NCBI RefSeq assembly: GCF_022458985.1
Contig: NC_061789.1
Location: 18,146,357 to 18,210,356, forward strand
Origin: Mugil cephalus
Lineage: Eukaryota > Chordata > Actinopteri > Mugiliformes > Mugilidae
Direction of reading: 5' to 3'
DNA length: 64,000 bases
Shown here in pieces: positions 1 through 12,900 of this stretch. The translations under genes were made by a program, and so were the position numbers. Positions within the stretch are counted from its first letter, which is position 1. The number at the start of each line of letters is the position of its first letter. Below the pieces are notes generated by a model. The model searched no databases, had not been told where the DNA came from, and worked only from the letters and a program-made list of their open reading frames with translations.

Positions 1-1039
1 AATACTCCTTTTTTAAATGTGCAGAGTTATAGGGACACTATAACTCAGATGTGTACATTTGGAGGGTGCATATCTAATTTTAGAGGGCAGCGAATATTAA
101 GTGGAAGTGTTTCTAAATTATTATCTACTTCGCTTTATTACTTTTAACTATCTGTTTGTCCTAAAATAATCACTGACTTTAAAGACCTATTTTTCTCTCT
201 CTGTTGGCAAAGCGGAATAAACGCTCAGCACATTATGCCTCTTGATTTAGGGCCAGCCTGACCTTTTAATGGAGACGCAATAAATGCAGCGTTCATAGAT
301 AAAATAGTCCATCAAATTAAGTAGTTAGGGGTGACTGGGCTGTCTTTATGAGTCTCACAATTTTTAATTTAGCTGATTTCCTTGGAAGACTCCCTCCCGC
401 AGAGAGGTTTATGTTTTTTTGTGAATGAGTTAATAACATGACGCGGCACCACGTGCCAGGACAGGCCAGCAGTGTCGAGTCATGTCATCCGGACTGAAGA
501 GAGACACTGCCTCCTTCTGGACACAGGCGGTAGCACATTGCATTACATTACTTGATGAGCGTCTATAAAGTAATAAAGTAACTTCACACAATAACACAAA
601 CACTCTAGGTTATTTTAGGAGGAGATACAAATGAGTTATTATGTATTATCAGGCACCTAGAGCTGAAATCTGAATACAAAGTAAAGGACTGGATTTTCAC
701 TCGATGTTAATAATCATGCAGATTTCTCTTTATAAACCTTCAGAATATACAACACAACTGGAAAGTGGAGATTTCTGCCTCAGTACATCAGGAAAAAAAT
801 ATTGTGTGAGAAAAGTCTTCAAGCCTTTATTTTTTCGTGCAACGTTTTAACTTAATTTTCGGAAAGAGGTGTATTTTATTGAGCATACATTCGCAGGCAC
901 TGTATTATAAACAGTCATGTGTGGGGTTAATACTTTTACATTTTTCAAATGTCACTAAGTGAAAAAATAAAACACAAAAAGAATAAATAAATTAATTCAT
1001 ATTTTGTTACATAGTGAGGCTGAGATAATCAGTTGCATA
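1..1039. other. Upstream intergenic DNA, no gene seen
   Basis: AT-rich sequence with stop codons in all frames and no recognisable exon, RNA gene or complete mobile element. Parts of it, about 60-400, are rich in TAAT-type homeodomain-like words and could be a conserved non-coding element. That cannot be judged without an alignment to another fish. Confidence 0.5.
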
Positions 1040-1375
1040 TTGCACGTGTTGGATACTGCAAATGTTAATGAGAGGCAGGGGGACGTTAGTGGCTCATGTT
1101 GAAGCTGAGTACCCTTGTAGCCCATGGTTGCTGATAAGGAGACATCATGCCATGACACGATCCATGCCGCTGTTGCTATGCAACCTCGGACACTGTTTTA
1201 CCAACTATTTTTGTATATTTTTTCATAATTCTAATTCTGTAAATGTTTTGATTACACTGTTTATTTTACTTCAATCTAATCTCATTTTATTTTATCTATT
1301 CCGTGTTTACTTTTATGTGCAACAAAGCCACGGTGACAAAGTAATTTCCCTCGTGGATCATTAAAGTCTAAGTCT
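1040..1375 (+). repeat. Retroelement 3' end with fish-LINE-like tail
   Basis: The stretch ends with a phrase typical of teleost LINE/SINE 3' ends: a purine-poor AT-rich segment, then a TTTCCCTCGTGGATCATTAAAG-like tail at about 1344-1370. It is on the plus strand and stops where the minus-strand reverse-transcriptase remnant begins at 1376. The family assignment is by resemblance from memory; the 5' boundary is uncertain. Confidence 0.45.
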
Positions 1376-2240
1376 GAGTTCTTGTTTCGAAGCCCTTATA
1401 TCTCCCACAGGAGGGCAGCAGGCTGAACAACTTTTGTCCAGGTTGGAGGTGGTCACCAGTGATGCCTCTGGTCCTGGAGAGGCACCGAGCGATGGCGATG
1501 ACATCCACGGAGGGTAAAAGGCAGCCAGTAGTCTTTTCGACTGACCTCATGACCCTCTGCAGCTTTTTCTTGTCAGCTGCTGTGAAGTCAGCGTAGCACA
1601 GGGTGATGGAGGACGCCAGCACACTCTCAGCGGTGAAACAGTCAAAGGTCATCAGCAGCCTTTCCTTCAGTCTGTTCGTTCTGAGGAAGCGGAGTCACTG
1701 CTGGTCCTTCCTCTTCATCACTGCCACGGCATTATCTGACCAGGATAAATCTTCAGAGATGTAAATCTCAAGGAATTCTAAAGGCAGTCAACATAAATGT
1801 GCAGAGGGACAGGAGCATTAGGTGGAGTGGGAGGTTTTGTGAAGCGATCCCTGGTGGACCACATGCCAGAGTGCCCTTGATAAAGACACCGCATCCAGAG
1901 ATGGGTGAATGAATGGGTGACAGCCAAGCCCTTTGAGTACCAAAGAAAATACCTAAAGACGAGACCATCTTCTCCTGTGGTGAACCCCATCACCCAGTCA
2001 TCTACAGATGTTACTGTTTAGGTAGGGTAGGTGGGAGTGCAGCCATGGGTGTAGTTGGCATACAGGACGGGAGCCAGTGCTGAGCATAGTAGAGGAGCTG
2101 TGGGTGTTTTGTAAGACAGTCTTTAATCCAGGCGTGGGTGGGAAGGGGGAAATCCATGTCAGCATTTTTTTCACAAGGATGTCAGGGATGATTGTATTTA
2201 AAGCCAAGCTGTAGTCAACAAAGAGTATACTTACAGATGT
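1376..2240 (-). mobile_element. Decayed LINE reverse-transcriptase (ORF2) fragment
   Basis: Read on the minus strand from 2240 downwards, the fragments line up with the end of a non-LTR retrotransposon reverse transcriptase of the fish L2/CR1-like type. Motif A is visible near 2220-2190 as F-V-D-Y-S-L-A-L-N-T-I. A degraded motif C (S-V-D-D in place of F-A-D-D) follows near 2005. At 1652-1378 comes the C-terminal stretch with LQRVMRS, SVEKTTG and LFSLLPSCGRY. Several frameshifts separate these pieces, and the usual C-terminal end after the R-T-R-T-like motif is missing. It is a dead copy and was not treated as a gene. Confidence 0.75.
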
Positions 2241-2429
2241 CCCCCAACATTCCAGATAGCTGGGAGCAGTATGGAGGTTGTGGAAATGTCATTATCATGA
2301 GTTGCTCTGTTGGTTCTATCTGGGAACTGTTGAGTCAGGTTTAAAATGTAGGGGTTTTGGCTTATAACAGTGATTTATAAAGTTGTGGTATTGCTATTTG
2401 TACTGAAGAAGAGAGTTCTTCTTCCATAA

Positions 2430-2645
2430 TCAGGCAGAGGAGCTGGTTCAGTGACAGGTTGCCGTTTCTGTCCTGCTCTGCAGACAGATTGAAGAGGTTA
2501 TTTTCCCCTCAGGCCATAAGACTCTGGACATAACCAACTGGACAGTGGTTATACCATGTATATTATTCTTCCATATATATTTATATGGACACTGAATTTC
2601 CCTCAAGAAAGATAAAGTGCCTATCCATCTGTCTACCTAAAACAG
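2430..2645 (+). mobile_element. LINE 3' end, plus orientation
   Basis: A short plus-strand stretch near 2480-2530 reads like the final residues of a LINE polyprotein (D-R-L-K-R-L-F-S-P-Q-A-I-R-L). An AT-rich 3' UTR follows, ending in AAAGATAAAGTGCCTATCC with CTATC/CTGTC-like repeats, as in many teleost LINE tails. It may be part of the same family as the minus-strand fragment at 1376-2240 but lies in the opposite orientation. No intact ORF remains. Confidence 0.5.
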
Positions 2646-5600
2646 CAATGACTGTCACATTCTGGTTTGTGAGTATAGGACTCAATCAGGAACAAAAAAA
2701 AAAAGTGCTGCAGTTGCGAAGCAGCCAAAATCCAACACGGGTGTAATCCAGAAACTAAAAGCAGGAACTTGAGGAGCTGAACATGAGCACAAGGGGACAT
2801 GCACAGGGGTGACTTTGCAGAGGTAACGACATGGACGACTAATGAGGGCAGAGTGCACAAGGAGAAAACCAATCAAGCAATCAGAGAGAAAAATACAGGA
2901 AGCAAAGCAGGAAATGAGATGCAAAGGAAGAACTTACAAAAAGGAAACAGAAAACACAAAGAAGCCATATGGGACTACAGCAGAGATACCAAAAACACAA
3001 GATCATGACAATGATGCAACAAGAGCTGGTATACAGCAGGCCTGTTAAACTTTAAATAATGCTCTTATCACAGGTTTTGGTTTCCTGGAAGTGGCATTTT
3101 TAACTTACTGCTCCCAAAGGGGATTAAACCGAACATGCATTGAATGTCCTGATGTCTTTATTCTTTATCTACTGTGTTTCATTATATATGGTGTGTTTTG
3201 GATTTTGTCATTCAGTTTGTGTTTTCCTGCTTTATTTAAAAAGAAACTCACTCTGTGTCCTACCTTAAGGTTTACATCCTGCCTTTGTCTGTTTTCCTCA
3301 CATGCGATTACTCTCACCTGTCTTGCCCTGTCTATTGTGTGTGTATGCGCTCACGCCCTCCTTGGGATCTCCTCTTTCTTGCCATCCTGTCAACCCTTGT
3401 GCGCATATGTAGCCCTCTTGTTAATTCTTGTGTTCTTGTCTTCTGGTGTCCTCAATGTGTCTTTCGTATTTTCCGTCAAGGTCCTGCGTGTGTCCTGCTT
3501 CTCCACAATTCCTTGTTTAGTTTGCGACACTGACACTGAAGCACTGGTGGGGGAAAAAAACAAAACAAAAAACAACAGATAAAATGAAACTAGAAAGAGC
3601 TTATGAAAAACTAGGTTGATGCAGTGGGAAAACTACAACAAGTTTATAAGAGCAGATCTGACAGCTTTCACAACACATGAGAACAGTATCGGGAGACCAC
3701 TGTCCTTTTGCATCTTTTCGCCAGGCCCACAGCATTTTCAGTTCTTAAAATGTCTCTTCAGCTCCCTTCGCAAAAGAACATTGAAAACGTGTCGATTACA
3801 TAGCATTTCAAAATGCATTGGACTTTGAATGCGCTGATCTCCTACTGAAAAGTCAATCCTTCGTCTTGCAGTCAATAAACAGAGCAGCAGGTGGCAGTAT
3901 ATATTCATGACTGCTTCAGAACCTGTTTCTTTATATACATTTTTGTGAATCAATGTGCATTTTAGTGAAACTTATGAAGAACAAATGTGTTTGCACCACA
4001 TACTTCTTTACTTTCCTGGTTGAGACAGTGCATTCTTCCTAACAGAACAACCTACAACTACATTTGTATGTACATAAATGCACCTGCACTTAGATTAAAC
4101 TGATTCAAATGCCAGCCTGCTCCACCTGCTTATCGGTGTATCTGTTACATGTTCGCCACTCTGCAAGTAACCACATTACACTGGTGTATTATTAGAAAAG
4201 GGATGCAGCGTTAAATCAGTGGCAGGGTGAAAGACCATAGCTGAACTGGTAAGGAGCCAGTTATGCAGTGACTTCTGGTTTCCAAGCTTTCAGTTTCTGC
4301 ATCACTGCCAAGCAGAACTGACTGAGCCTCTAGAATTTACTGTTAGATTATGCACGTTGCGTTTTCATTTAAATCCAACAGCAAAGTGTGGTATATGTGT
4401 AGCGTATGCACTGTAACACTGACAAATCAAACCTGTGTCCGTGATTATTGCTTGTTATATCTGCACCTGTGCACACTGCAATGCAGAGACCAAGCACTGT
4501 TTTTATTATTGGGTTGCTGGCTCCAAGTTTGGTGGGACGGGAAAAAAAATGGGATGCAGTAAAGCTGATGTAAATGCTTTTCAGCATAAGCTGCCTCCTG
4601 CGAGGAAAATCATAAGGTCATATTAGCATAGTGACTGTACGCTTTATACAGTGTATAGTTTTAAAAAACAGAAGGCAATTCAAATATTGTCTTACATGGG
4701 TATTGTAAAATGCATTGTAAACGCTTCTGGTTGCAAATAGACAATATTTTTATATCTTCCAAAGGAGTAGGAATCACTAATTTAACAATACACTGTGTTG
4801 CTAAATGATATAAAACACCCCAAATAACATTTGCCTTTATGAGTTGAGCTGGATGGAGCTGGATAGCAGTTAAAACATTTCATCATATTCATCATCATAT
4901 TCATCATAGGCATCATATTATAATCTGAAATAAGCAGATAAGTTGCCGCCATCACATAGAGGCATATATATACACACACACACAGTAATATATATACTAT
5001 ATTATATAATATAGTATATATATCATATATACTATATTATTACAGACATTCTGCTGTAATAATTCCTGCTCATTTGAATGATTTCTCATCTGTCTTTTCA
5101 TTTAGTGGATTTGCTCTGAATCCTAGCAGTTGCTAATTGAAACGAAAATATGTGTGTGTCTGTAGCTAAGACACAAGCAACCTCAGAGGCCTTCCAGACT
5201 CCCTGCAGACTCAGTCTATTTGCCTGGCAGAGTGGTGACAGTACTTTATCTAGGCCAAATTACACCAGCGAGCAGCGCTATGCACTAAGTAACCTACTTA
5301 GACAACAGAGGAAGTCTTCCAAATACGCCAGGTGTCCCAGGCAGTACATCTTTGTTCCTGCTTTCCTTTAACTACTACTGTAGCCCAGGATGGACACACT
5401 TTCAAGTCTTTATAGCTGCTGGAACGTGTTCTGAAATTTTCTTCTTAACTTGCGGCATAAGTTATTTTCCTGACTAGACCTTGCTGGTACTGGCCTGCCT
5501 TGTCAGAGCTCAGTGAAGAACCGCCCATTGATATAAAGAGTGGCTCAGTGCGGTTGGTCGAATTCAACAGACATCTGCCTTGTAACATTTTGTGTTGTCA

Positions 5601-6599
5601 AGGTGCCAGATCAATAATGCCTGCATCTTACATCATTAAGCCCCTGTGGGATATTGATTGGGCCTTTGCTGACTTTAGCCATAGAAGTGCTGAGTGGCAC
5701 TTTATGGCCACAAGGTGTCTCACCACTCCTACTGTGGTTCCATCTCTCTGAATGGACACTCGGCCTGTCCCTCAGCTCTAAATGCACAGAGCTATTAAAT
5801 GCAAATGTACTCTGGTTTCATTTTATGACACTGGCAGTTACTGTTATCAAAATGTGCTACTTTCACACGAGCCTCCGAGGTTCATGAGAAATTTAAGTCC
5901 CAATAAATGAGCTTCACAATAAAGCTGTGAATTTTAACGAGAGCCCCTGTCCCACGTGTGCCTGCTTTAGATGGATGGAGGTCATCCTGCCCCGTGGTTC
6001 CGGATTCCCCTCGCGGAGGCTGAATAATACAAAGCGTTTTGTATCACTTTATCAAAAACTGGCATGACCTCAACACAAGCTCATATTTTTCTGAGCTGCC
6101 TGTGCAGGGAAGTTACAACAATGAGCCATACGCAAGCCCAAAGTTCCTGCAAATCCCACTGCAGAATAGGCAGCATAAACAGTCGTTTCCTCCGACTCCT
6201 TGAGTTCCACAAACATGTTAAACATGCAGCAGTAAACAGTCAGAAAGGGCCCGCTGAAAGAAATATTAAGCCATTAATTTGGCTGTATAATTTATTGAAG
6301 CCGAGGGTGCTGCACTCTGAATGTCTCAAGCAAAATGAAACACCAACAGACAATACTGCCTTTATACTGATCATCAGTCCTAAAATAATGTTTTAGGGGC
6401 TGTAGTTTTAGTGTTTCTGTGTATAACACCCTACTTCTTTTCTCCAACCATGCCTTAAAGTCGCAGAAATGAACAGACGGGCTATTGAGGGGAGTTTGAA
6501 AGCGTTTTTTTAAAAAAAACTTTATTTGCCTTCCAGCATTAATGGATATTTCTTGTAAGCTACTCCTCTGCTTGGTGCAATATAGGCTTATTTTATAGC
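2646..6599. other. Intergenic DNA upstream of vat1
   Basis: No exon, RNA gene or recognisable element was found. The only marked structure is the AT-rich inverted repeat at 4985-5041. Open frames here lack conserved residues and plausible splice sites. Human VAT1 is followed on this side by RND2, but no rnd2 exon is visible in the window. Confidence 0.5.
4985..5041. repeat. AT-rich palindromic repeat
   Basis: Alternating TA runs form nested inverted repeats around TATATACTATATTATATAA, able to fold as a hairpin or cruciform. It is preceded by a short CA run at about 4972-4984. This is simple-sequence DNA; no function is implied. Confidence 0.7.
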
Positions 6600-6928
6600 C
6601 CTACCCAAACAGCCAAATCCATCCAATCACACAAGCCAATCCATGGCTTTCTTCTGCGCTCCGCGTTTTCCAGCCTGCCTCTGTCTCGTCCCACTCACAG
6701 TCTCTGTCAGAGCGCGGCGTTGACAGCTACTGGCCACTGATCAGCCCACTTTGTCTAGGTTTGTGTCTCCGTGCAAGACTGCTGAAAAAGACGCACTCAG
6801 ACTCTCATACTTGTTTTATTTGCAAGCCAAGCTTACGCAGCAGACGACGCGCCCGTCCACGGCAATAAAGGCACAAGTAGCGAAAAGTGCATTTCTAAAC
6901 TCATCACCGTCTCGCAGCACCCTGCACA
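6600..6928 (+). promoter_or_regulatory. vat1: vat1 promoter and 5' leader region
   Basis: Two CCAAT boxes lie 13 bp apart at 6623-6627 and 6636-6640. They are followed by GC-richer sequence (about 6650-6740) leading to the vat1 start codon at 6929. No ATG lies between about 6700 and 6928, so the leader would be free of upstream ORFs if transcription begins in that stretch. The transcription start itself cannot be placed from sequence alone. Confidence 0.5.
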
Positions 6929-9900
6929 ATGTCTGGAGAGGACGCACCTGCCCAGCAGCAAAACGCCGTGGACCAGAAACAGGAGACCAAACCCAACGAA
7001 GAGCCCAAAGCCGAGCCACCCAAGACGGAGTCCGCACCCGAAGGCGCCGCGGAGGCAGCGGCCACCCCTGCGGCGACCACCGAGAAGGTCCCCGAGGAGG
7101 AGACGTTTACCTACCGCGCTCTGGTGCTCACCGGCTACGGAGGCTATGATAAAGTCAAGCTGCAGGTGAAGAAGGGCAAGCCGGCGCTCAAGGCTGGCGA
7201 GGTCTTGGTGCGCGTCAAGGCTTGTGGGCTCAACTTCGCGGACTTGATGGCCAGACAGGGGCTGTACGATCGGCTGCCATCTCCGCCGGTTACCCCGGGA
7301 ATGGAGTGCTCCGGAGTGGTGGAGGCTGTAGGAGAAGAAGTAACGGACAGAAAAGTAAGCCCCCCCAGGCACTCAGCCTTTACACTGTCACACAAGACTA
7401 GAATTGGCTGTTTTTATTGTTAGAATGATTGTAGTTGCTTCGTTTTGATTCTGAACAGCTACATCTGGATATGGGCGTGTCACGCGTTGCTTGCTGCTCA
7501 GGCAATGTGGTGGTGCTGTACAATGTGTTAAACAGTTTTATGATTTAATGAATGAATTGAATGCCAATATGCCGTTAACTCGGGCAGTTAACACATAAAA
7601 TGGGGCGTTATAACGCGGATTTATGATAGAGCTCTTATTCATTATGTCTACTGTGCGTAAAAAGGAGACCGCGTGTGCTGTACAGAAGTTGAAAGCAATA
7701 AAGTGTGCTGGTTTGCACAGGTTGGATTTGAGTTCTGTGAGAAGCCCAAAGTGCGTGGGTAAATGGCACAAGTTGAGTACAATGCAAGCAGCAGAGGCAG
7801 CAGCAGCAGCAGGCGTCGCCCCTCTTGTCTCCCCTTTTCTTATTGCGCTGCCTGCGCGCGCTCAGACCGAGCGACTCAAAGTACAGAACAGTTTCTGAGA
7901 TTAATTTCACCGGTCACGATGAACATGCTTGTTAAAAAAAATCTAAACCTAAATAAATCAACGCAAGTCTGTGGGATGCTCTCCACCCTTGCTGCACCAG
8001 TGCACCTACGCTCTCTTGCGCTGTGATGTGCGCCAAGGTGCGGAGCGTTGCGTCAAGTTAGCCAGAGATAGCGGCGATGAGACCGGAAATGAGAGCGCTC
8101 TGCCTTCAAAATGAAAGCAGTGGACGCTTGCCTGTGACTTCTTTGTGTTTAAGCAGGGGAAAGAAGCGAAATGAAAATGCATGTCGGATATTAAAACGCA
8201 GAAAAGGTCGAGTACATATGAAGATGGTAGAGTTCTGAAGTTTAAATTTGCCTATTCACTGTACGAAATTTGTGATTTTTAAAAACGGCTGAGCCATGTC
8301 TGCAGTGGTGTCTCTTTCTGCCTCTTCTCTGGATTCAGCTCTGCAAATATTCTAACGTTTTAGATGACAATTACAAGACGTCTATTTGGACACCATCCAC
8401 TACTGCGTCCGTTACTTTGCCTGACGTATTTTCTAATTAACAATGGATTTTATTTTGAAAGGCGTGAAAAAAATACACCACTGTTAATAATGTGACTTGA
8501 CACCGGTGACAGAAACCGGAGTCACCGACGCCTTTTGTTACCGGGAGCGGCGGTGGCGCACAAGCGCACCAAATGGAAAGGGCGAGGCGCGACGCAACAC
8601 ACAGCATGCTGAGGGGAATGGGTCCACTCGCCCCCTTTGTCAGCAGATAGTGCATGGCCTCTGATATGTTCAGAAAATATGTAATATGCAATATTTACAA
8701 TCATCCACAGACCAAGATCAAAGTTCAGCCCCAATTAAACATGATAAAATAAGAGTCTTTTTTTTAATGCCCAACCGCGAAGAATGATGCGGTGATTACG
8801 AGAGGATTATATCTTTCTTGCATTGCATGATGAGTCACAGGCCTATATGTCTGTCCTGGTCTCCTGGCCGCCTGGCATCACCACGGTAACGCCTTTGAGA
8901 GGCAATTAAACTACAAAATCCAAATGTTACACACCGATGACTCACGCTGTTTGTTGTAAGAGTACCACATATTCTCACATCGTCCAGTTGAAAATCTGTG
9001 GATAACACAGTGTGGCGCAAGAGCAGAATCTGTGCATCTGACTGGGAGTGGCACATATGTCTGTAAAGTATATCCACTGCTCGTGGACGAGGACTCTCTG
9101 CACTGTAACGGGGAGATGATTAATTCATTGGTGATGGGTCAGCCGGCAGCAGCCAGACATCAAAGGTTAAGACCCTCGTGTTTCCAGAATACTTTATTGC
9201 TTCTTTCCACATTGTCAGTGATGTTGATTGGATTTAAAGGTCACAAACCACACGCAGATGCAGAAACACGCAGCTTGTCGCCACACATCCAGCGGCCTTT
9301 AGCTTGCAGAATTAAGAGCCAATCTTCCTAATGGATGGAGATCTCTGAGATCTTCTGGCAGCCAACTCAGAAGGAATGTGCTGACCTTGATGGCACAGAT
9401 TTCTTTTCTTTTTGGGTGGAGGGGGGGGGGGGGGGGGCATCAGTCGGTATTTCTTTTTTTTTTCTGTCTGCCTATCTATCTCTGCATCCCTCTCACATAC
9501 ACATGAGCACACAAAGACTTACAATGGTGGGTGTGTCTGAGTGTTTGCTCTGCATGCCATGTACACAAAGCTGTGAACACATAATGCCTTTTAATTAGAT
9601 AATGCAACGTAAACATCAGTGGCTAAGTAAAATGTGATTGATTTTTATTTAATCTTTATGTCATTTTAATAGGATAGAAAATCATATGGTCTGTAATGCT
9701 CTCAAACAGGCCGAGGTACAGTTATTATTTTTATATGAACAATATTTCTTGTGATAAAATAACAGTCGAGATTTCCTTTTGGGTTTAAGAAAATAGCTGT
9801 GTTCTTTAAGTAAACTCATTTCAAGCTTGTGCTGTGACAACTTCTCTGTTTATGCCTCCTTATTGTTTTGATTCTTGCCGGCTTTTCTATTACTCATTTA

Positions 9901-12900
9901 TTCTCCGCTGCACGTCTCGCACAGTCAATAACCGCTGCAATACAAACATCCCTGGGAGGGATAGTAAAGTTGAGTGATTTAATACTACAGTTAATTCACC
10001 TGATATGACCTAAGTGGGAGTGTGGGGAAAAGTGCAGCAGCGAGTGAGCGAGGGGGGAGCGGAAATATCACAAGTCACACTGAAGCTCCCCTGACGCCAA
10101 ACATCAGCACTTTTTTTTTCTCTCCAGGCATGCCTTTGAAAAAAAATGTTCTCCCTTGGTAAGTTTTGGTAGGATCTGACCCATATGTTATTAATTACCT
10201 CTCTCTGGCTCACATTGTCAGTCTGGTATTTCCTCCATCAAACCTTCCCTCCCCCATCTATAGCTTCTTTCGTCTCTTGATTCCTCTCTTGATTTGTACT
10301 TTGACCATTTCAATATCAGTGGATCCTTCTATCATGCGCGCCACGCCTTCATTCTCTTGGCTTCTCAGAAATTGCTGCCAAAAAGATAAGCTTTCTGTGT
10401 TTGATTTTTTTTCAGTTCTAGAAATTTCTGAGGCTCCAAAAGTTTATTAATCCGGCCGCAAACGCAAGGTGATGGATGATGTGATCAGTGACTGGGGCAG
10501 AGTGCAATAGGCAGCGTGTGTGCTGTGCGCGGGCCTGGGCGTGGCCTTTATCTCAACACCACACAAACTGTGTTAAGCGCAGCGCCACCTACGCTGGCAC
10601 GGCGGAGGTGTTGTGTTTCCTTTTAATTATATTTACAGCAGCCGTGTGAGCTGCGTGGGTGTGGGTACATTTAACCTTCATCCTTTGCCTTGGCCTGACT
10701 CAGGAACTATCATCAGAATTTTTGTTCTCGTCTGTTTTACCTGATTTGAATCTTTTTCTGCTGAAATCATCAAAACTCCAGGCCACGAAGCAGCTGACTT
10801 GGAGGCCTCTGCATACCCCAAAATTGAATCACCATCTGATTAAGTCCATTCATGTACAGTTAACTGGACGTGTCTTTGTTCAGTGGCCCCCGCACTCCTG
10901 ACCCCAAATGTGGCTATATTTGATGTGCCCAGCAGAGCCTGTGTCACACTGCGAAGATGTTGTAACAGAAGTGTCACAAGGGTTGTTTACTTGGCCTTGA
11001 ATGTTCCTACCCAGCTTCTGTGTGACTGACAGAAACTCACATGCCACGCATGGGCACGGAAGAATAGCTGCAGTCGCGTATGAATTCGTGAGTCATGCTC
11101 GTTTCCTGTGAGAGGCTGAACTCCCCCGCGTATCGATTTGTACCACACTGTACCCCCAATTACGCCAGTGAGGTTGATGAGTTTAAAGGCTGCAGCAGCA
11201 GGGAAGTAAAAAGAGATGGAGATGAATGAAAGTTTGAAATCCGCTAAATGACTCGGCGTCAGACAGAAAGATGAGAGTATGAAAAGAGAAAGAGAAAGGG
11301 AGATCTCTCTAATTGGAGTGGATAGACAGCGAGGCGCATGGCTCCCTCCAGACCATTAGAGAGGCCCGGGTGGAGAGGGTTTGTTCCCAGGAGGAGAGAG
11401 CTTGTCTTATGCTCAGCCATGGGGAAGAATCTGGCAAGGCCTCTGATGAGTGGAGAGAAGCCAGGGGAGAAGATGGGCCCCATTGTCCTGTCTCGCTGAT
11501 GAGAAAGAGGGGATACGGGACACTCCTCACCAGGGAGAAAAAAAAAAGGGAGAGGATGGCAAAGGCAGAATGAGACGGAAGAAGATGAGGGCTTAGGTAT
11601 GTAAGAGGGGCCGTTGAAGAAGACACAGACAGGATGAGACGGGAGAGATTGGAGAAGGGGGAAGGAAGATGTTCTAAAGTTGTAAGAGGAAAAGGAGTCA
11701 GGAAGTGAAAGAGAAAGAAGGGAAGAGAAAAAGTGAAGAGAATGGAAACGGGGAGGGAGGGAGGGAGAGCTGTGTCGCGAGGAGTGGATAAGGGGGAGGA
11801 AGAAAACAGGAAGAGAATTATAATGCCGCGGTCGTCTCTGTTTCCTGTGTCCCTCGAGTGAGCTCCACCTGATTGGTTAGTTCAGGCGCTGCTTGGGAAG
11901 TTTATATCGTGGCTCATTCTTCTGGGAAGGGACAGTTGTGAATGGGAGGGGGGGTCCTGCTTTGATAAGGATAGACAGAGAACAGAGAAGGATGAGATGG
12001 AGATCAGGACATGCAGTACGTTTCATGCTCGAGCATTTCAAGCATAGGGAAGTCTTGAAATAGCTAAAAACCTGATTATGTGTTCTATCATCTCCACTGT
12101 TGTGCATAAGCATCAATGTAGTTAATAAAATATCAAGAAACAAACCTAAGCAAACCAGACCTTTAGCCGTGCACGCAGCTCCATTACAAGTTGAGAAACA
12201 GCTCTCTATTTTGGCAGTATTCCTGTTGCATCTTACATGATCCACTTCATTTTCTGCCCTGGTTCTTTTCCTGTCTCTCTGTTTTTGTCTAAGTCAAAGC
12301 AGCTCTGGTTACTATTCTTACCCTGCTGTGGGTCATATTTTTTTTTCCTTGTTTGCTTGCTTTCTTTGAGAATGAACTCTCTGAGGTTGTGGTGGAAGAG
12401 GTGGTTGCATGTTTGCAGGTCTGCTGGTGCAAAAACAATAAACCTCAGTCTTACTGTTCCGTTGCATAATTCACAGTGCACCCAAGAAAGCAGGAAGTTC
12501 CAATGGCAGGACGTGGCCTGAGCGGCAACCCCAGAGCTCCAAGAATGATTTTAGAAGCAGTCTTCATACCTATAATGCTGCTCCTGTATAGCAGATTGAC
12601 ACTTAGACAAAAAAAAAAGTTTGAGCAATACTTTCAGGTTCAGGTTCACGTGGATTCACCCATGTGTTCTATTTACATATCTCAATATGTGCATGAATTT
12701 GAATCCATTACAGCAGTGCCCTCCTTGAGAATTACTGCGTAAGAGCACTTTGGTTTCACACCAAACAATGGGAAGACCGAGAGCCCTTTGCTTTATTTCG
12801 TCAGCTCATGCCTTCTTTCCCGTCTGTTCCAGGTTGGTGATAAGGTGATGGTGCTGAACCGCTTCGGGCTGTGGCAGGAGGTGGCCACGGTGCCGGCGAG

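Larger units (their letters stand above)
7355..12832 (+). other. vat1: vat1 intron 1
   Basis: About 5.5 kb without a supported gene. It contains a 17-bp G run at 9421-9437 and a GA-rich tract near 11260-11830. Open frames inside it show no conserved protein. Confidence 0.85.

Noticed and set aside
3091-3582. 163-codon hydrophobic frame upstream of vat1
   Set aside because: It opens on a non-ATG codon and is T-rich sequence with no recognisable fold or splice support; hydrophobic look follows from base composition.
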